From NCBI GenBank assembly GCA_937959115.1, contig CALGAW010000014.1, positions 62,001 through 126,000 of the forward strand: DNA of 64,000 nucleotides, read 5' to 3'. Below, piece by piece: positions 18,801 through 26,255 of the stretch. This DNA is from an uncultured Saprospiraceae bacterium. GTDB taxonomy: Bacteria > Bacteroidota > Bacteroidia > Chitinophagales > Saprospiraceae. The notes beneath the pieces are model-generated. The model did no database searches and had not been told where the DNA came from. It saw only the letters and a list, made by a program, of their open reading frames with translations. A program made the translations under genes and the position numbers. Position 1 is the stretch's first letter. Each line of letters opens with the position of its first letter.

Positions 18801-20567
18801 AACCCTGTCACTTACATTTGGGGTGCAACAGCAGCAAACCAAACAACGCCTACTGCTATTAACTTACCAGTTGGTATGCATATGGTAACAGTAACAGATG
18901 CGAACAACTGTACTCAAGTCATAAGTGCTACTGTTTCAGATGGTTGCAATTGTAGTCTAACAGTCACCACGTTTACCACCCCAACATCATGTGCTGGAAA
19001 CGATGGTAGTGCTAGTATAAACCCTGCAGGAGGAACAGCCCCTTTCATCATACAATGGGATGCTGCTACAGGTAATCAGTCTACTCCAACAGCTATAAAT
19101 CTAACGCCAGGCACGTACACCGTCACCGTTACTGATGCGAATGGTTGTGCGACCCTCGCTACTGCTCAAGTAAACAATACATGTAATTGTGTTGTCACTG
19201 CAGTAATCGGAACAACAAATGCCACTTGCGGAACGGCAACCGGAAGCGCTACAGTCAACACAGCTGGAGGACAACCCCCGTTTACCTTTATATGGTCAAC
19301 TGGAGGGGTAACACAAACAATAAACAATGTTGTTCCTGGATTGGTCACCGTTACCGTGACGGATGCAGTAGGATGTACACAAACGACAAATGCAACAATT
19401 GGAGATGTTGGAACCCTGAATGCAGCAGCGATCGCTACAAATCTTACTTGTAATGGAGATATGTCTGGAGCGGCAACCGTTACGAATCCAGGTGCCTTTA
19501 CTTATCTTTGGAACACAGGAGCCATGACTGCTTCTATTAATGGCCTCTCAGCAGGTGTTTACACTGTTACTGTTTCCCAAGGTTCTTGTACGGATGTAGC
19601 AACAGTTACCGTCAATGAACCAGCCGTTTTAACGGGTACAGTGCAAGCAAATAATAATCAATGTACTGTAAACGGAGCTTCGGCAAGTGCGATCATGAAT
19701 GGAGGTACAATCCCTTACTCATACTTATGGAATACTGGTGATGTAACGCCAACGATAGGTGGATTGCCATCTGGTAATTACTCTTGTACTACTACTGATG
19801 CAAACGGTTGTTCTACGGTCATTTCTGGCAACGTAACCTCTGTAGACAATGGTCCTGTACTCGATCCTACTTTTACCAACGTTACCTGCAGTGGATCTAA
19901 TGATGGAGTTGTTTCAATTACAGTAAATAACGGTACGCCACCGTTCACATTTGACTGGGGGAATGGACTGAATGTTCCTGCTATTTCTGGCTTAGCTCCT
20001 GGAAGCTACACGGTTGAAGTAACCGATTCTAACAGCTGTATTGCCTTCACAACTGTTCAAATCACAGAACCTGATTCAATCAATCTTGCGGGCTTCACAA
20101 CACCTGCAAGCAGTAGTAATGATGATGGTACCGCAGGCGTAAATGTAATTGGTGGAGTCCCTCCTTTCTCTTATCAGTGGAATGATGGGCAAACTACTCA
20201 AATTGCAACAGGACTTGCTGAGGGAATCTATACTGTTATCGTAGTTGATGCAAACGGCTGTATCCTTCAAGGAACGGTAGAGGTACAAATGTACTCCAGT
20301 ACAATAGATCTCGATAATCTTTCTACATTTGAATTGTATCCTAACCCTTCAAACGGAATCTTTAGTATAAATATTGAATTCTTAACAAACGAGGATGCAA
20401 GCTTACAGATGTTTAATGCGATTGGTCAACAACTACTACTAAAAGAATTGTCTGGTAGATCATTTAATCTACCTATTGATATGGCTGAACACGCTGCAGG
20501 TGTCTATTTTGCAAAGCTCCAAACAGAAAAAGGTGAAGCTGTGATTCGGTTTATTATTATGGAATAA
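15810..20567 (+). CDS. Secreted M43 metalloprotease with SprB repeats and T9SS tail
   Basis: This 1585-residue exported protein has a signal peptide (about 1-22) and a pappalysin/cytophagalysin-type M43 peptidase domain (about 75-340). That domain carries the zinc motif HETGHWLGLRH (251-261) and a Met-turn in ENYMDYSDDNCM. From about residue 349 to 1494 run about 15 SprB-type repeats of 73-80 residues, each with PFTYxW, a TxTAINL-like turn, GTYxVTVTDANGC and paired Cys. The tail (about 1505-1585; FELYPNPSNGIF, GVYFAKL) is a type A type IX secretion sorting domain, so the protein should be secreted and anchored on the surface. SprB repeats are known from a gliding adhesin of Flavobacterium. 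A protease joined to an adhesin-like stalk is the likely role. A perfect terminator follows. Confidence 0.92.
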   Translation: MKTLTSIIALFLLFSTSAIEAQTLTEHQRCGTEQAYQQLQQKHPNQVMSRLQFEDWMEKEIQNRKISKKGNVLYTIPIIFHIVHDGTAVGTGINIAKQYVDAQIEQLNNDFRKIVGTSGSNTHPAGADTEVEFCAAELDPNGVQLAEPGINRINGPVAGYGNPPYVNNDWENTIKPATQWDPMNYYNVWVSDLASGLLGYAQFPDGSGLPGMPGGGAANTDGCVILYSSVGSSTLPYPGGGAYDAGRTLTHETGHWLGLRHVWGDGPCGTDDFCADTPESDASNFGCATGHMSCGSADMVENYMDYSDDNCMNIFTIDQKARIQTVMSLSPRRMTLANSGACNPNCQAQVTTSVMDSNCGGATGSITANITNGTPPYTFQWDAAAGGQTSSTAINLPPGTYSCTITDAIGCLKFVTETVLNFGPVVTVNLNAAASCYTSSDGGLVVIATSGATPYTYIWSNGNTTTSPFFLPRGDYIVTVTDGNGCIVTAMGTVISPSEILPNSSSTPENCAAKDGTATVSPSGGSGTGYTFQWGLLAGSQTTQTAVGLTIGTYSVTITDSDGCEAITTVQVGGGNGPLVTIASTQASCNMSNGTATANPTGNGPFTYQWGAGAANQTTQTAINLAAGTYTVVVSDANNCSTQVNITVTENCTGGCNISLLMNNINPESCNGACDGSGTVGVTGGTPPFSFLWPDGQTTQTGINLCAGSYIPTVTDAAGCLATVTLTINAPIPVTVVITGTQTTCAGNDGTGSAMPAGGSMPYTYQWGSTANNQTTPTAINLPIGTHILTVTDTNGCSQTGSVSITDGCACNLMATVSSTSTTCAGSDGTATVTPAGGTTPYTYLWGATAGNQTAQTAINLPIGAHQVTITDAGSCTQTAVAFITNGCNCSLTTMTTTTATTCAGNDGTATVTPAGGALPYFYLWSPSAAGQMTATAINLAPGTHSVTVADVSGCIQIETVNVMDGCACNLTVTTSTTSTTCAGNDGTATVTPAGGVNPVTYIWGATAANQTTPTAINLPVGMHMVTVTDANNCTQVISATVSDGCNCSLTVTTFTTPTSCAGNDGSASINPAGGTAPFIIQWDAATGNQSTPTAINLTPGTYTVTVTDANGCATLATAQVNNTCNCVVTAVIGTTNATCGTATGSATVNTAGGQPPFTFIWSTGGVTQTINNVVPGLVTVTVTDAVGCTQTTNATIGDVGTLNAAAIATNLTCNGDMSGAATVTNPGAFTYLWNTGAMTASINGLSAGVYTVTVSQGSCTDVATVTVNEPAVLTGTVQANNNQCTVNGASASAIMNGGTIPYSYLWNTGDVTPTIGGLPSGNYSCTTTDANGCSTVISGNVTSVDNGPVLDPTFTNVTCSGSNDGVVSITVNNGTPPFTFDWGNGLNVPAISGLAPGSYTVEVTDSNSCIAFTTVQITEPDSINLAGFTTPASSSNDDGTAGVNVIGGVPPFSYQWNDGQTTQIATGLAEGIYTVIVVDANGCILQGTVEVQMYSSTIDLDNLSTFELYPNPSNGIFSINIEFLTNEDASLQMFNAIGQQLLLKELSGRSFNLPIDMAEHAAGVYFAKLQTEKGEAVIRFIIME
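16856..20290 (+). repeat. About 15 tandem SprB repeats (coding)
   Basis: In-frame tandem repeats of roughly 220-240 bases. Units between about 18001 and 19185 are the most alike: protein pattern TTCAGNDGTATVTPAGG, then TAINL, then a DGCxCNL linker. The outer units are more diverged, which suggests recent expansion in the middle of the array. Confidence 0.85.
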
Positions 20568-20588
20568 AATGCGCATTTAGCGATATAG

Positions 20589-20624
20589 AAAAAGGATGGT
20601 GCTTGAACGTACCATCCTTTTTTT
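20589..20624 (+). terminator. Terminator after the M43 protease gene
   Basis: AAAGGATGGT at 20591-20600 pairs perfectly with ACCATCCTTT at 20611-20620 around a 10-base loop. A/T pairs extend the stem on both sides and the T run reaches 20624. It lies 22 bases after the stop and could act on both strands, since flanking A and T runs are present. Confidence 0.88.
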
Positions 20625-20737
20625 GATCACTCTGTCCTGTCCTGAAATAGCGTTACACTAAAAGTAATATTTTACCTAAAGACTTAAAAACTAATTAATT
20701 ATACAAAGCAGCATCTAAAGTAAAGTATTTTGCTTGC

Positions 20738-21442
20738 TTAATACGGATTTGTTGCCCAAACAGTAACTTCAGGGATAAATCCTTTGTTGTCCATTTCTAT
20801 AACTGCGACAATGGTGTGTGCGATGTCATTTCCATCTAACTTATTGCTAACTGTTTCTCGTTCCTCTCTATCTGGGTTATTGAATGCTGTTGTTACTTCA
20901 CTAGGATTGACTAGGCATACACGGATATTATCACGTCTAAGTTCAGCTTGCCATGTCTGGGTCATTGAGCGTACTGCAAACTTAGAAGCGGAGTAGACTG
21001 TTCCTCTTGCAAAACCTTTTAGGCTGGCTGTAGATCCGACATTGATGATGGTGCCGCCTTTTTGTTTGATCATTCCTGGTACAATTTCCTGAGTCATCAA
21101 GGCAAGTCCAAATACATTCGTCTCAAACACCTTTTGAAACTGTTGCGCTGTAATCTTTCCCATTTCAGGGAATTCACCAACACCTGCGTTATTGACTAGC
21201 ACATCTACTTCTCCTCCTAGGAGCTCAATCGCCTCTTTCGCCTTTTGCGGAATGCTTTCTAGATTGGAAATGTCGAACTTTAATGGGATGGCTCCGATCT
21301 CTTTTGCTGTTTGGTTCAAGCGTTCGAGGTTCCTACCTGTGATTAAAACACTAGCCCCCCTTTCGATTATTAGCTTAGCAGTTGCTTTACCGATTCCAAG
21401 AGAACCTCCAGTGACGATTACTTTTTTATTTGTTAAGTCCAT
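20738..21442 (-). CDS. SDR-family NAD(P)-dependent oxidoreductase
   Basis: This 234-residue short-chain dehydrogenase/reductase has a Rossmann fold. The cofactor loop TGGSLGIG lies at 11-18, NNAG at 84-87, catalytic Ser at 137 or so, and the YxxxK pair Y150/K154 (YSASK). The Arg in ITGRN after the second strand suggests NADP(H) preference. Wording around TNVFG and VNPSEVTT fits the group of 3-ketoacyl-ACP-reductase-like proteins of unknown substrate. All catalytic residues are present. It stands alone, and a short inverted repeat lies just upstream of its start. Confidence 0.9.
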   Translation of the reverse strand: MDLTNKKVIVTGGSLGIGKATAKLIIERGASVLITGRNLERLNQTAKEIGAIPLKFDISNLESIPQKAKEAIELLGGEVDVLVNNAGVGEFPEMGKITAQQFQKVFETNVFGLALMTQEIVPGMIKQKGGTIINVGSTASLKGFARGTVYSASKFAVRSMTQTWQAELRRDNIRVCLVNPSEVTTAFNNPDREERETVSNKLDGNDIAHTIVAVIEMDNKGFIPEVTVWATNPY

Positions 21443-21771
21443 TGTTTTAGTTTAATGATGATTTTATTGTGTAAGTGACCAATATAAGCTTTTAGCTTAA
21501 ATAAAATAGATTCCAATTTGTTCATAAAAAGCCGTTTCTCTACTTATACTGAAGATGGGCGAACCATTTTTAAAATCACAAAGGTTTCTGGTGTTGCTGA
21601 ATTGATTAATCCTGTGATTTACAACATCCGAATTGTCATTGATTACTGCTCCAATTATCATAAATGTGGGCGAAATATAGACAATACAGTTACACAGATT
21701 AAAAATTAAACAATTTAATCTATCTTACGTTAAATTAGTAGTAATAAACGAATCACAAAAACTTGAATCAA
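21443..21771. other. Intergenic region between SDR and CDGSH genes
   Basis: About 330 bases. A short inverted repeat TAAGCT-TTT-AGCTTA at 21485-21499 lies about 43 bases upstream of the SDR start and could be an operator. A 63-codon frame from a TTG at 21518 has no recognisable features and is judged random. No clear promoter box was found. Confidence 0.4.
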
Positions 21772-22014
21772 ATGGAATTACCTAAAATCGCTGGAAAAGC
21801 TCCTTTACCTGTAGAACTAGAAGCTGGAAAAAAATATGCCTGGTGTTCTTGTGGTCTATCTGCAAATCAACCGTTATGTGATGGCTCACACAAGGGAACC
21901 GATTATACACCTAATGTTTTTACAGCAGAAGAATCGAAAACAGCTTATCTATGCACTTGTAAGCAAACCGCTAATCCAGGTTTTTGTGATGGCGCGCACA
22001 AGAAGTTAGATTAA
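21772..22014 (+). CDS. Dual CDGSH iron-sulfur domain protein
   Basis: This small soluble protein of 80 residues carries two CDGSH-type motifs, CSCGLSANQPLCDGSH and CTCKQTANPGFCDGAH. Each supplies three Cys and one His for a [2Fe-2S] cluster, as in mitoNEET-related bacterial proteins. Two motifs in one chain of this size fit the two-domain monomeric class. The ATG at 21772 is preferred over a TTG nine bases earlier because it begins closest to the conserved part. A redox or cluster-transfer role is known for the family; the partner is unknown here. Confidence 0.92.
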   Translation: MELPKIAGKAPLPVELEAGKKYAWCSCGLSANQPLCDGSHKGTDYTPNVFTAEESKTAYLCTCKQTANPGFCDGAHKKLD

Positions 22015-22578
22015 TCCTTTCTTTACAAGAAGAGCCGGCTAAGGGATAGCAGCGGTATGAGCCGATGGTAAACGCTAGGACTACAAGGAGTGGGGCTGGC
22101 TGAGGATACGAAGACAAACAACGACTATCTAATGTCTGACTGACAACTCTTAACTTGCTCTAAACCAACTGTTAGCCAGTAAACTATAACTTGAATAATT
22201 TTCAATATTATGATCTAACTCAATAATAAAACTGAACGTTTCTCACTCTTTTTTGGCGTTAAATCATTGGATTTGAATGTTTTATGTTCGTTTTTGCCTT
22301 GATGCAAAAAGAACCAAAAAAATCAAGAATTATAAACTCGCTCCGCTCAAACACTATAATTCGACCAGCCCGCTCGGTTGCTTCATAAGATTTTATCAAT
22401 TTAGCCTGTACTATTGTTGAATAGTTTATCTTTTTTTGAAAAAGAGGAGTTTTAGGTCAGGCACTATGTATGTAGACCAGTGGTTTGCTGAGGGGAATAA
22501 TAGCGAATAGCCCGACCCGTAATGAAACGCCGTGTAATGAAGGGATAGCCCCAAATAATCATTCAACTTAGATCCGGC
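22015..22578. other. 564-base intergenic region with repeat-like elements
   Basis: No gene is supported. It contains a GC-richer block at 22027-22120 with GGGATAGCAGCGG, an inverted-repeat element at 22298-22327, and a second block at 22497-22560 with GAATAGCCCGACCCGTAATG. These strings resemble non-coding repeats I recall from between genes in many Bacteroidota genomes. Copy number in this genome cannot be seen from one window. Confidence 0.45.
22298..22327. repeat. Intergenic element with CTTGAT/ATCAAG arms
   Basis: CTTGAT (22298-22303) and ATCAAG (22322-22327) form inverted arms around an A-rich centre GCAAAAAGAACCAAAAAA. I recall near-identical strings as scattered intergenic elements in several bacterial genomes; their function is unsettled. 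Confidence 0.5.
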
Positions 22579-23661
22579 CTACTTCTGCGCCTTGAAAATC
22601 AAGATAATTGTCACCACCGAAAAGATAATGTTTGGCACCCAAACGCCGATTTCAGCGGGAAGGCCAGCATTGATACTGAATGTGGTGGAAAATTTAGATA
22701 GGAAAATAAACGTGCCACCAAGTCCAGCACCGAGTGCTAGATGCAATCCCATTCCACCTCGTACCTTTCGAGAGGCAATCGCCATACCGATAATAGTTAG
22801 AATAATGATGGAAAACGGGTCTGCGCTTCTTCGATATCGCTCTACCTCAAACTTTTGGACATTGCCAATACCACGCTTGCGCTCACTGTCAATGTATTCT
22901 ATAAGTTCATTGGTCGTCATGGATTCTTTCAAATTGTCTCGCCTTGCTAAGTCACCTGGCACGACTGCGAGTACAGTATCTAGTTCTGAACCTTGGATGA
23001 GGGTTTCCTTGATGGGACCAATATTCCGAATGCGGTAGTTCTTGAGGCTCCAGCTCTGTTTCTCGGTGTTCCATGAAGCACGTTGGGCGTTTAGCTTTGA
23101 GACGAGCTTACCATCTATCATTTTTTCAAGGGTCATATCAATACCCGTGCTGTCTTTGATTTGAAACCGTCTGAAATAAAGTTTATCCGTTTCATTGAGA
23201 AAGATGTGGATATGTTTCGATTTGTTTTCGTAGTTGTGCTTCCAGATATAGGTGTTTTCGAAGTCGATTCTAGATTTGTTTCCTTCAGGAATGATGTAGT
23301 GATTTCCCATGTAATGCAAGCCTGCAATCAGCCCAGCAGCAGCTAGATATGGAACCATCATTCGAAAGAAACTAGCTCCAGCATTATAAACAGAAATGAT
23401 CTCTGAGTTGTAGGCCATTCTAGACGTAAAAAAGATAACTGCGATCAAGGAGAATAACGGCCAAAGAAGCCCATTGATATAAGGGATGTAGTTCAAATAA
23501 TAATCCCCCAATAGTCCGGATATAGGAATATCCTCCTCCATGTAATCATCAATTTTCTCACTAAAATCAATGACAATAGCAATAAGCGAAAAGATCAACG
23601 CTAGGAAGAAAAAGGTGGATAAAAATTTTCGAATTATATATCTGTCTATTGTTTTTAACAT
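22579..23661 (-). CDS. LptF/LptG-family LPS export permease
   Basis: This 360-residue inner-membrane permease belongs to the LPS export ABC transporter. The N-terminal motif DRYIIRKFLSTFF is the family hallmark. Three membrane helices (about 12-32, 58-79, 98-118) are followed by a periplasmic beta-jellyroll region (about 120-270) and three more helices (about 275-295, 303-325, 335-357). The start codon shares one base with the tgt stop (TAATG), so the two are translationally coupled. The tgt-lptF/G order is one I recall as conserved in Bacteroidota. F versus G cannot be assigned with confidence. Confidence 0.9.
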   Translation of the reverse strand: MLKTIDRYIIRKFLSTFFFLALIFSLIAIVIDFSEKIDDYMEEDIPISGLLGDYYLNYIPYINGLLWPLFSLIAVIFFTSRMAYNSEIISVYNAGASFFRMMVPYLAAAGLIAGLHYMGNHYIIPEGNKSRIDFENTYIWKHNYENKSKHIHIFLNETDKLYFRRFQIKDSTGIDMTLEKMIDGKLVSKLNAQRASWNTEKQSWSLKNYRIRNIGPIKETLIQGSELDTVLAVVPGDLARRDNLKESMTTNELIEYIDSERKRGIGNVQKFEVERYRRSADPFSIIILTIIGMAIASRKVRGGMGLHLALGAGLGGTFIFLSKFSTTFSINAGLPAEIGVWVPNIIFSVVTIILIFKAQK

Positions 23662-24791
23662 TACAATCTTCTAGTCAATTCTTGTACCATTTTTGACTTC
23701 CATTCATTAAAATCGCCTGCAAGGATGTGTTTTCTAGATTCCTTAACTAACCATAAATAAAACGTAAGATTGTGAATGCTTGCAATCTGAGCGCCTAGCA
23801 ATTCCCCAACATGCACCAAATGCCTTAGATAAGCCTTGTTGTAAAACCGTGTCAAGGAGCAAGGACCATCTGCATCTATCGGGCTAAAATCGTCTTTCCA
23901 CTTGCTGTTTTTAATGTTGATGACACCGTTTGCAGTATACAACAGACCGTGTCGTGCATTACGCGTAGGCAGCACACAATCGAACATGTCAATGCCTAAT
24001 GCAATGCACTCAAGGAGATTGACTGGTGTTCCTACTCCCATCAAATAACGTGGTTTTTCTTCTGGTAGTATGTCGCATACAATTTCTGTCATTTCGTATA
24101 AATCTTCATGTGGTTCTCCTACAGACAAGCCTCCAATCGCATTGCCTGGAAGATCAAAGCTGGCGATTGCTTCTGCAGACTGTTTCCTCAAGTCTTTGTA
24201 GGTACTACCTTGTACGATCGGAAAGAGGGTTTGTTCGTAGCCATACAACCCTTCTGTGCTGTTAAAGCGGTTGACACAACGCTTGAGCCACCGATGTGTC
24301 ATCTTCATAGAAGCCTTAGCGTAGGAGTAGTCGCATGGATAAGGTGTACACTCATCAAAAGCCATAATGATATCTGCGCCGATTTGCCGCTGGATGTCCA
24401 TGACGTTTTCTGGTGCAAAGAAGTGTCTACTTCCGTCTACATGTGACTGAAAGGTGACGCCTTCCTCCTTGATTTTTCGCCGCCCACTTAAGGAATACAC
24501 CTGATAACCACCAGAATCGGTCAATAGGGGTTTGTCCCAGCCATTAAATTTATGGAGTCCCCCACCCTTTTCAATGATGTCGACACCTGGTCTCAAATAG
24601 AGATGATAGGTGTTCCCTAGAATAATATCAGCTTGGATATCTTCTTTCAATTCTTTGAGGTGTACACCTTTCACTGTTCCTAGTGTACCCACAGGCATAA
24701 ATATTGGTGTTTCTATGACGCCATGCGCGGTGGTGAGTGTTCCAGCTCTTGCCTTAGATTGCTTGTCTTTTCCTTCTACAGTAAATTTCAT
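23661..24791 (-). CDS. tgt: tRNA-guanine(34) transglycosylase
   Basis: This enzyme exchanges guanine 34 of certain tRNAs for the queuosine precursor. The 376-residue chain shows the active-site segments LTDSGGYQVYSL (general base Asp), GGLSVGEP, and GIDMFDCVLPTRNARHG (nucleophile Asp). Unlike the textbook enzyme, the CxCxxC part of the structural zinc site near residues 305-318 reads GPCSLTR, keeping only one of three Cys. I recall that Bacteroidota Tgt proteins commonly lack this motif, so the enzyme is probably functional. It is the first gene of a coupled pair with the LPS permease. Confidence 0.93.
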   Translation of the reverse strand: MKFTVEGKDKQSKARAGTLTTAHGVIETPIFMPVGTLGTVKGVHLKELKEDIQADIILGNTYHLYLRPGVDIIEKGGGLHKFNGWDKPLLTDSGGYQVYSLSGRRKIKEEGVTFQSHVDGSRHFFAPENVMDIQRQIGADIIMAFDECTPYPCDYSYAKASMKMTHRWLKRCVNRFNSTEGLYGYEQTLFPIVQGSTYKDLRKQSAEAIASFDLPGNAIGGLSVGEPHEDLYEMTEIVCDILPEEKPRYLMGVGTPVNLLECIALGIDMFDCVLPTRNARHGLLYTANGVINIKNSKWKDDFSPIDADGPCSLTRFYNKAYLRHLVHVGELLGAQIASIHNLTFYLWLVKESRKHILAGDFNEWKSKMVQELTRRL

Positions 24792-24877
24792 AGTACGATG
24801 TTGTTCTCTTTAGCAACGATCAAATAATTACTTCTTGATTTTTCAATCGCTACTTTACGAGATGCCAAATTATTACT

Positions 24878-24885
24878 TATGTTTG
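24878..24885 (+). promoter_or_regulatory. Putative -7 box for the glycosyltransferase
   Basis: TATGTTTG matches TAnnTTTG exactly. TTTA at 24854-24857, 20 bases upstream, is a one-mismatch -33 element. Transcription would begin near 24891, just before the upstream-extended reading frame of the glycosyltransferase. Confidence 0.4.
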
Positions 24886-24946
24886 TGTAAAAAAAATTAT
24901 TATACAAATACTCCTCTACATATTTTTCTTTTGTTGTGTAGTTCAG

Positions 24947-26023
24947 TTGATTTACTGGGGTGTTATTTTTATGCGATTTGGTCTAACAAGCACGTTCCAA
25001 TTACAAAAGGGCTTATTTTCTAAGCCATTGTCCATCCTAATTTGTGCAAAGAATGAATCTGCCAATCTTCTCGAGCATCTCCCTATTGTTTGTACTCAAG
25101 ATTATACAGAATACGAGGTTATTGTGGTAAATGACCGATCTACGGATGATTCTTCTATTGTGTTGAAGCAATTTCAAACCAAATTCCCTCATTTAAAAGT
25201 CGTTACGATTACAGAGGTTTCAGAAGACTTGAAGGGTAAGAAGAATGCACTCGCAAAGGGAATTCAAGCTGCCAGTCATCCTTACTTATTGATGACAGAT
25301 GCTGACTGTAAACCCAACTCTGATCAGTGGGCGCTTTTGATGGCGCAAGGCTTTAGGTATGACAAGTCAATTGCCTTGGGTTATGGGCCATATGCTAAGG
25401 CTCCAGGGTTTTTAAACCAATTTATCCGGTTTGAGACGGTGTTAACTGCGATCCAGTATTTCTCTTGGGCATTGTGGGGTTTGCCTTATATGGGTGTCGG
25501 ACGTAACCTAGCTTATAAAAAGGAATTGCACCATCAATCTGATGGATTTAAGCGGCACGGTGATCTTGCTTCTGGAGATGATGATCTGTTTGTTGGTCAG
25601 GTAGCAACTAGGGCCAATGTTTCAATCCGAATTCAGCCAGCCTCTTTTACTTATTCACGAGCTGCGGAGAGTTGGAGGGCGTTGTATGCACAAAAAACAC
25701 GTCACTATTCTACGAGTACTCGGTATAAGCCTTTAGTGATTGCAGTGCTAGGGCTTTACTCATTGACACATTTCGGAATTTATTTGCTAGGCGGGGTCTT
25801 GCTAATTACTGGTATTGGCAGTGTGGGATTGCTATGCTTGTTTTTAGGGCGATTGGTTGTGCAATGGATTGTCTTGTATTTCTGTTGTACGAAGCTGAAG
25901 GAGCGTGATCTCTTGTCACTGGTTCCTGTGTTCGATTTTATTTTTGTGGTGTATTATCTAATCTTCACCCCCTCGTTATTCTTAAAGCCTAAGAAGGCTG
26001 TATGGCGGGTATCTGATGGCTGA
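24947..26023 (+). CDS. Glycosyltransferase family 2, membrane-bound
   Basis: This GT-A fold glycosyltransferase transfers a sugar from a nucleotide donor. SILICAKNESANL opens the fold; VVNDRSTDDS, MTDADC (DxD-type metal site), ASGDDDLF and QKTRHYS (QxxRW-like) follow. Two or three C-terminal membrane helices lie at about 250-345. The span is given from the first conventional codon (TTG 24947; ATG 24971 is next), but the frame is open back to 24839. Codons 24896-24960 encode a strongly hydrophobic helix ending VQLIYWGVIFMRFG, the usual N-terminal anchor of this group. The true start is therefore probably upstream, at a rare ATT codon (24896 or 24899), or the reading was altered at the A8 run 24889-24896. 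The acceptor is unknown. Confidence 0.87.
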   Translation: MIYWGVIFMRFGLTSTFQLQKGLFSKPLSILICAKNESANLLEHLPIVCTQDYTEYEVIVVNDRSTDDSSIVLKQFQTKFPHLKVVTITEVSEDLKGKKNALAKGIQAASHPYLLMTDADCKPNSDQWALLMAQGFRYDKSIALGYGPYAKAPGFLNQFIRFETVLTAIQYFSWALWGLPYMGVGRNLAYKKELHHQSDGFKRHGDLASGDDDLFVGQVATRANVSIRIQPASFTYSRAAESWRALYAQKTRHYSTSTRYKPLVIAVLGLYSLTHFGIYLLGGVLLITGIGSVGLLCLFLGRLVVQWIVLYFCCTKLKERDLLSLVPVFDFIFVVYYLIFTPSLFLKPKKAVWRVSDG

Positions 26024-26255
26024 CGAGCTTTGGTGAATTGCAATTCGCTGTTACTGATGTGCACTTACTGGGAGTGGTAGTTGCGCAAATGCAATTGTTA
26101 ACGATCAAAAATTTCGCCCTTACAAAGAAGCCTATTATTAACACTTCTGTGGATAACAAGAATGAGGTTTGATATATTTATCGTAACTTTAAGTAGTTTT
26201 TTATAAAACTGTTATTGACTATATTTTATAGTTTCCAAACTCTCTAATAAATTCG

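Noticed and set aside
16856-20290. Regular tandem repeats considered as a CRISPR array
   Set aside because: Unit length of 220-240 bases and continuous coding with SprB protein pattern rule this out.
21518-21709. 63-codon frame upstream of the CDGSH gene
   Set aside because: TTG start, random composition and no promoter; most likely chance.
22592-23038. 148-codon open frame antisense to the LptF/G permease
   Set aside because: Shadow frame over a firmly identified gene, with no family pattern.
24835-25023. 62-codon frame overlapping the glycosyltransferase start
   Set aside because: Not a separate gene; relevant only because an A8 run could join its ATG at 24862 to the glycosyltransferase frame.
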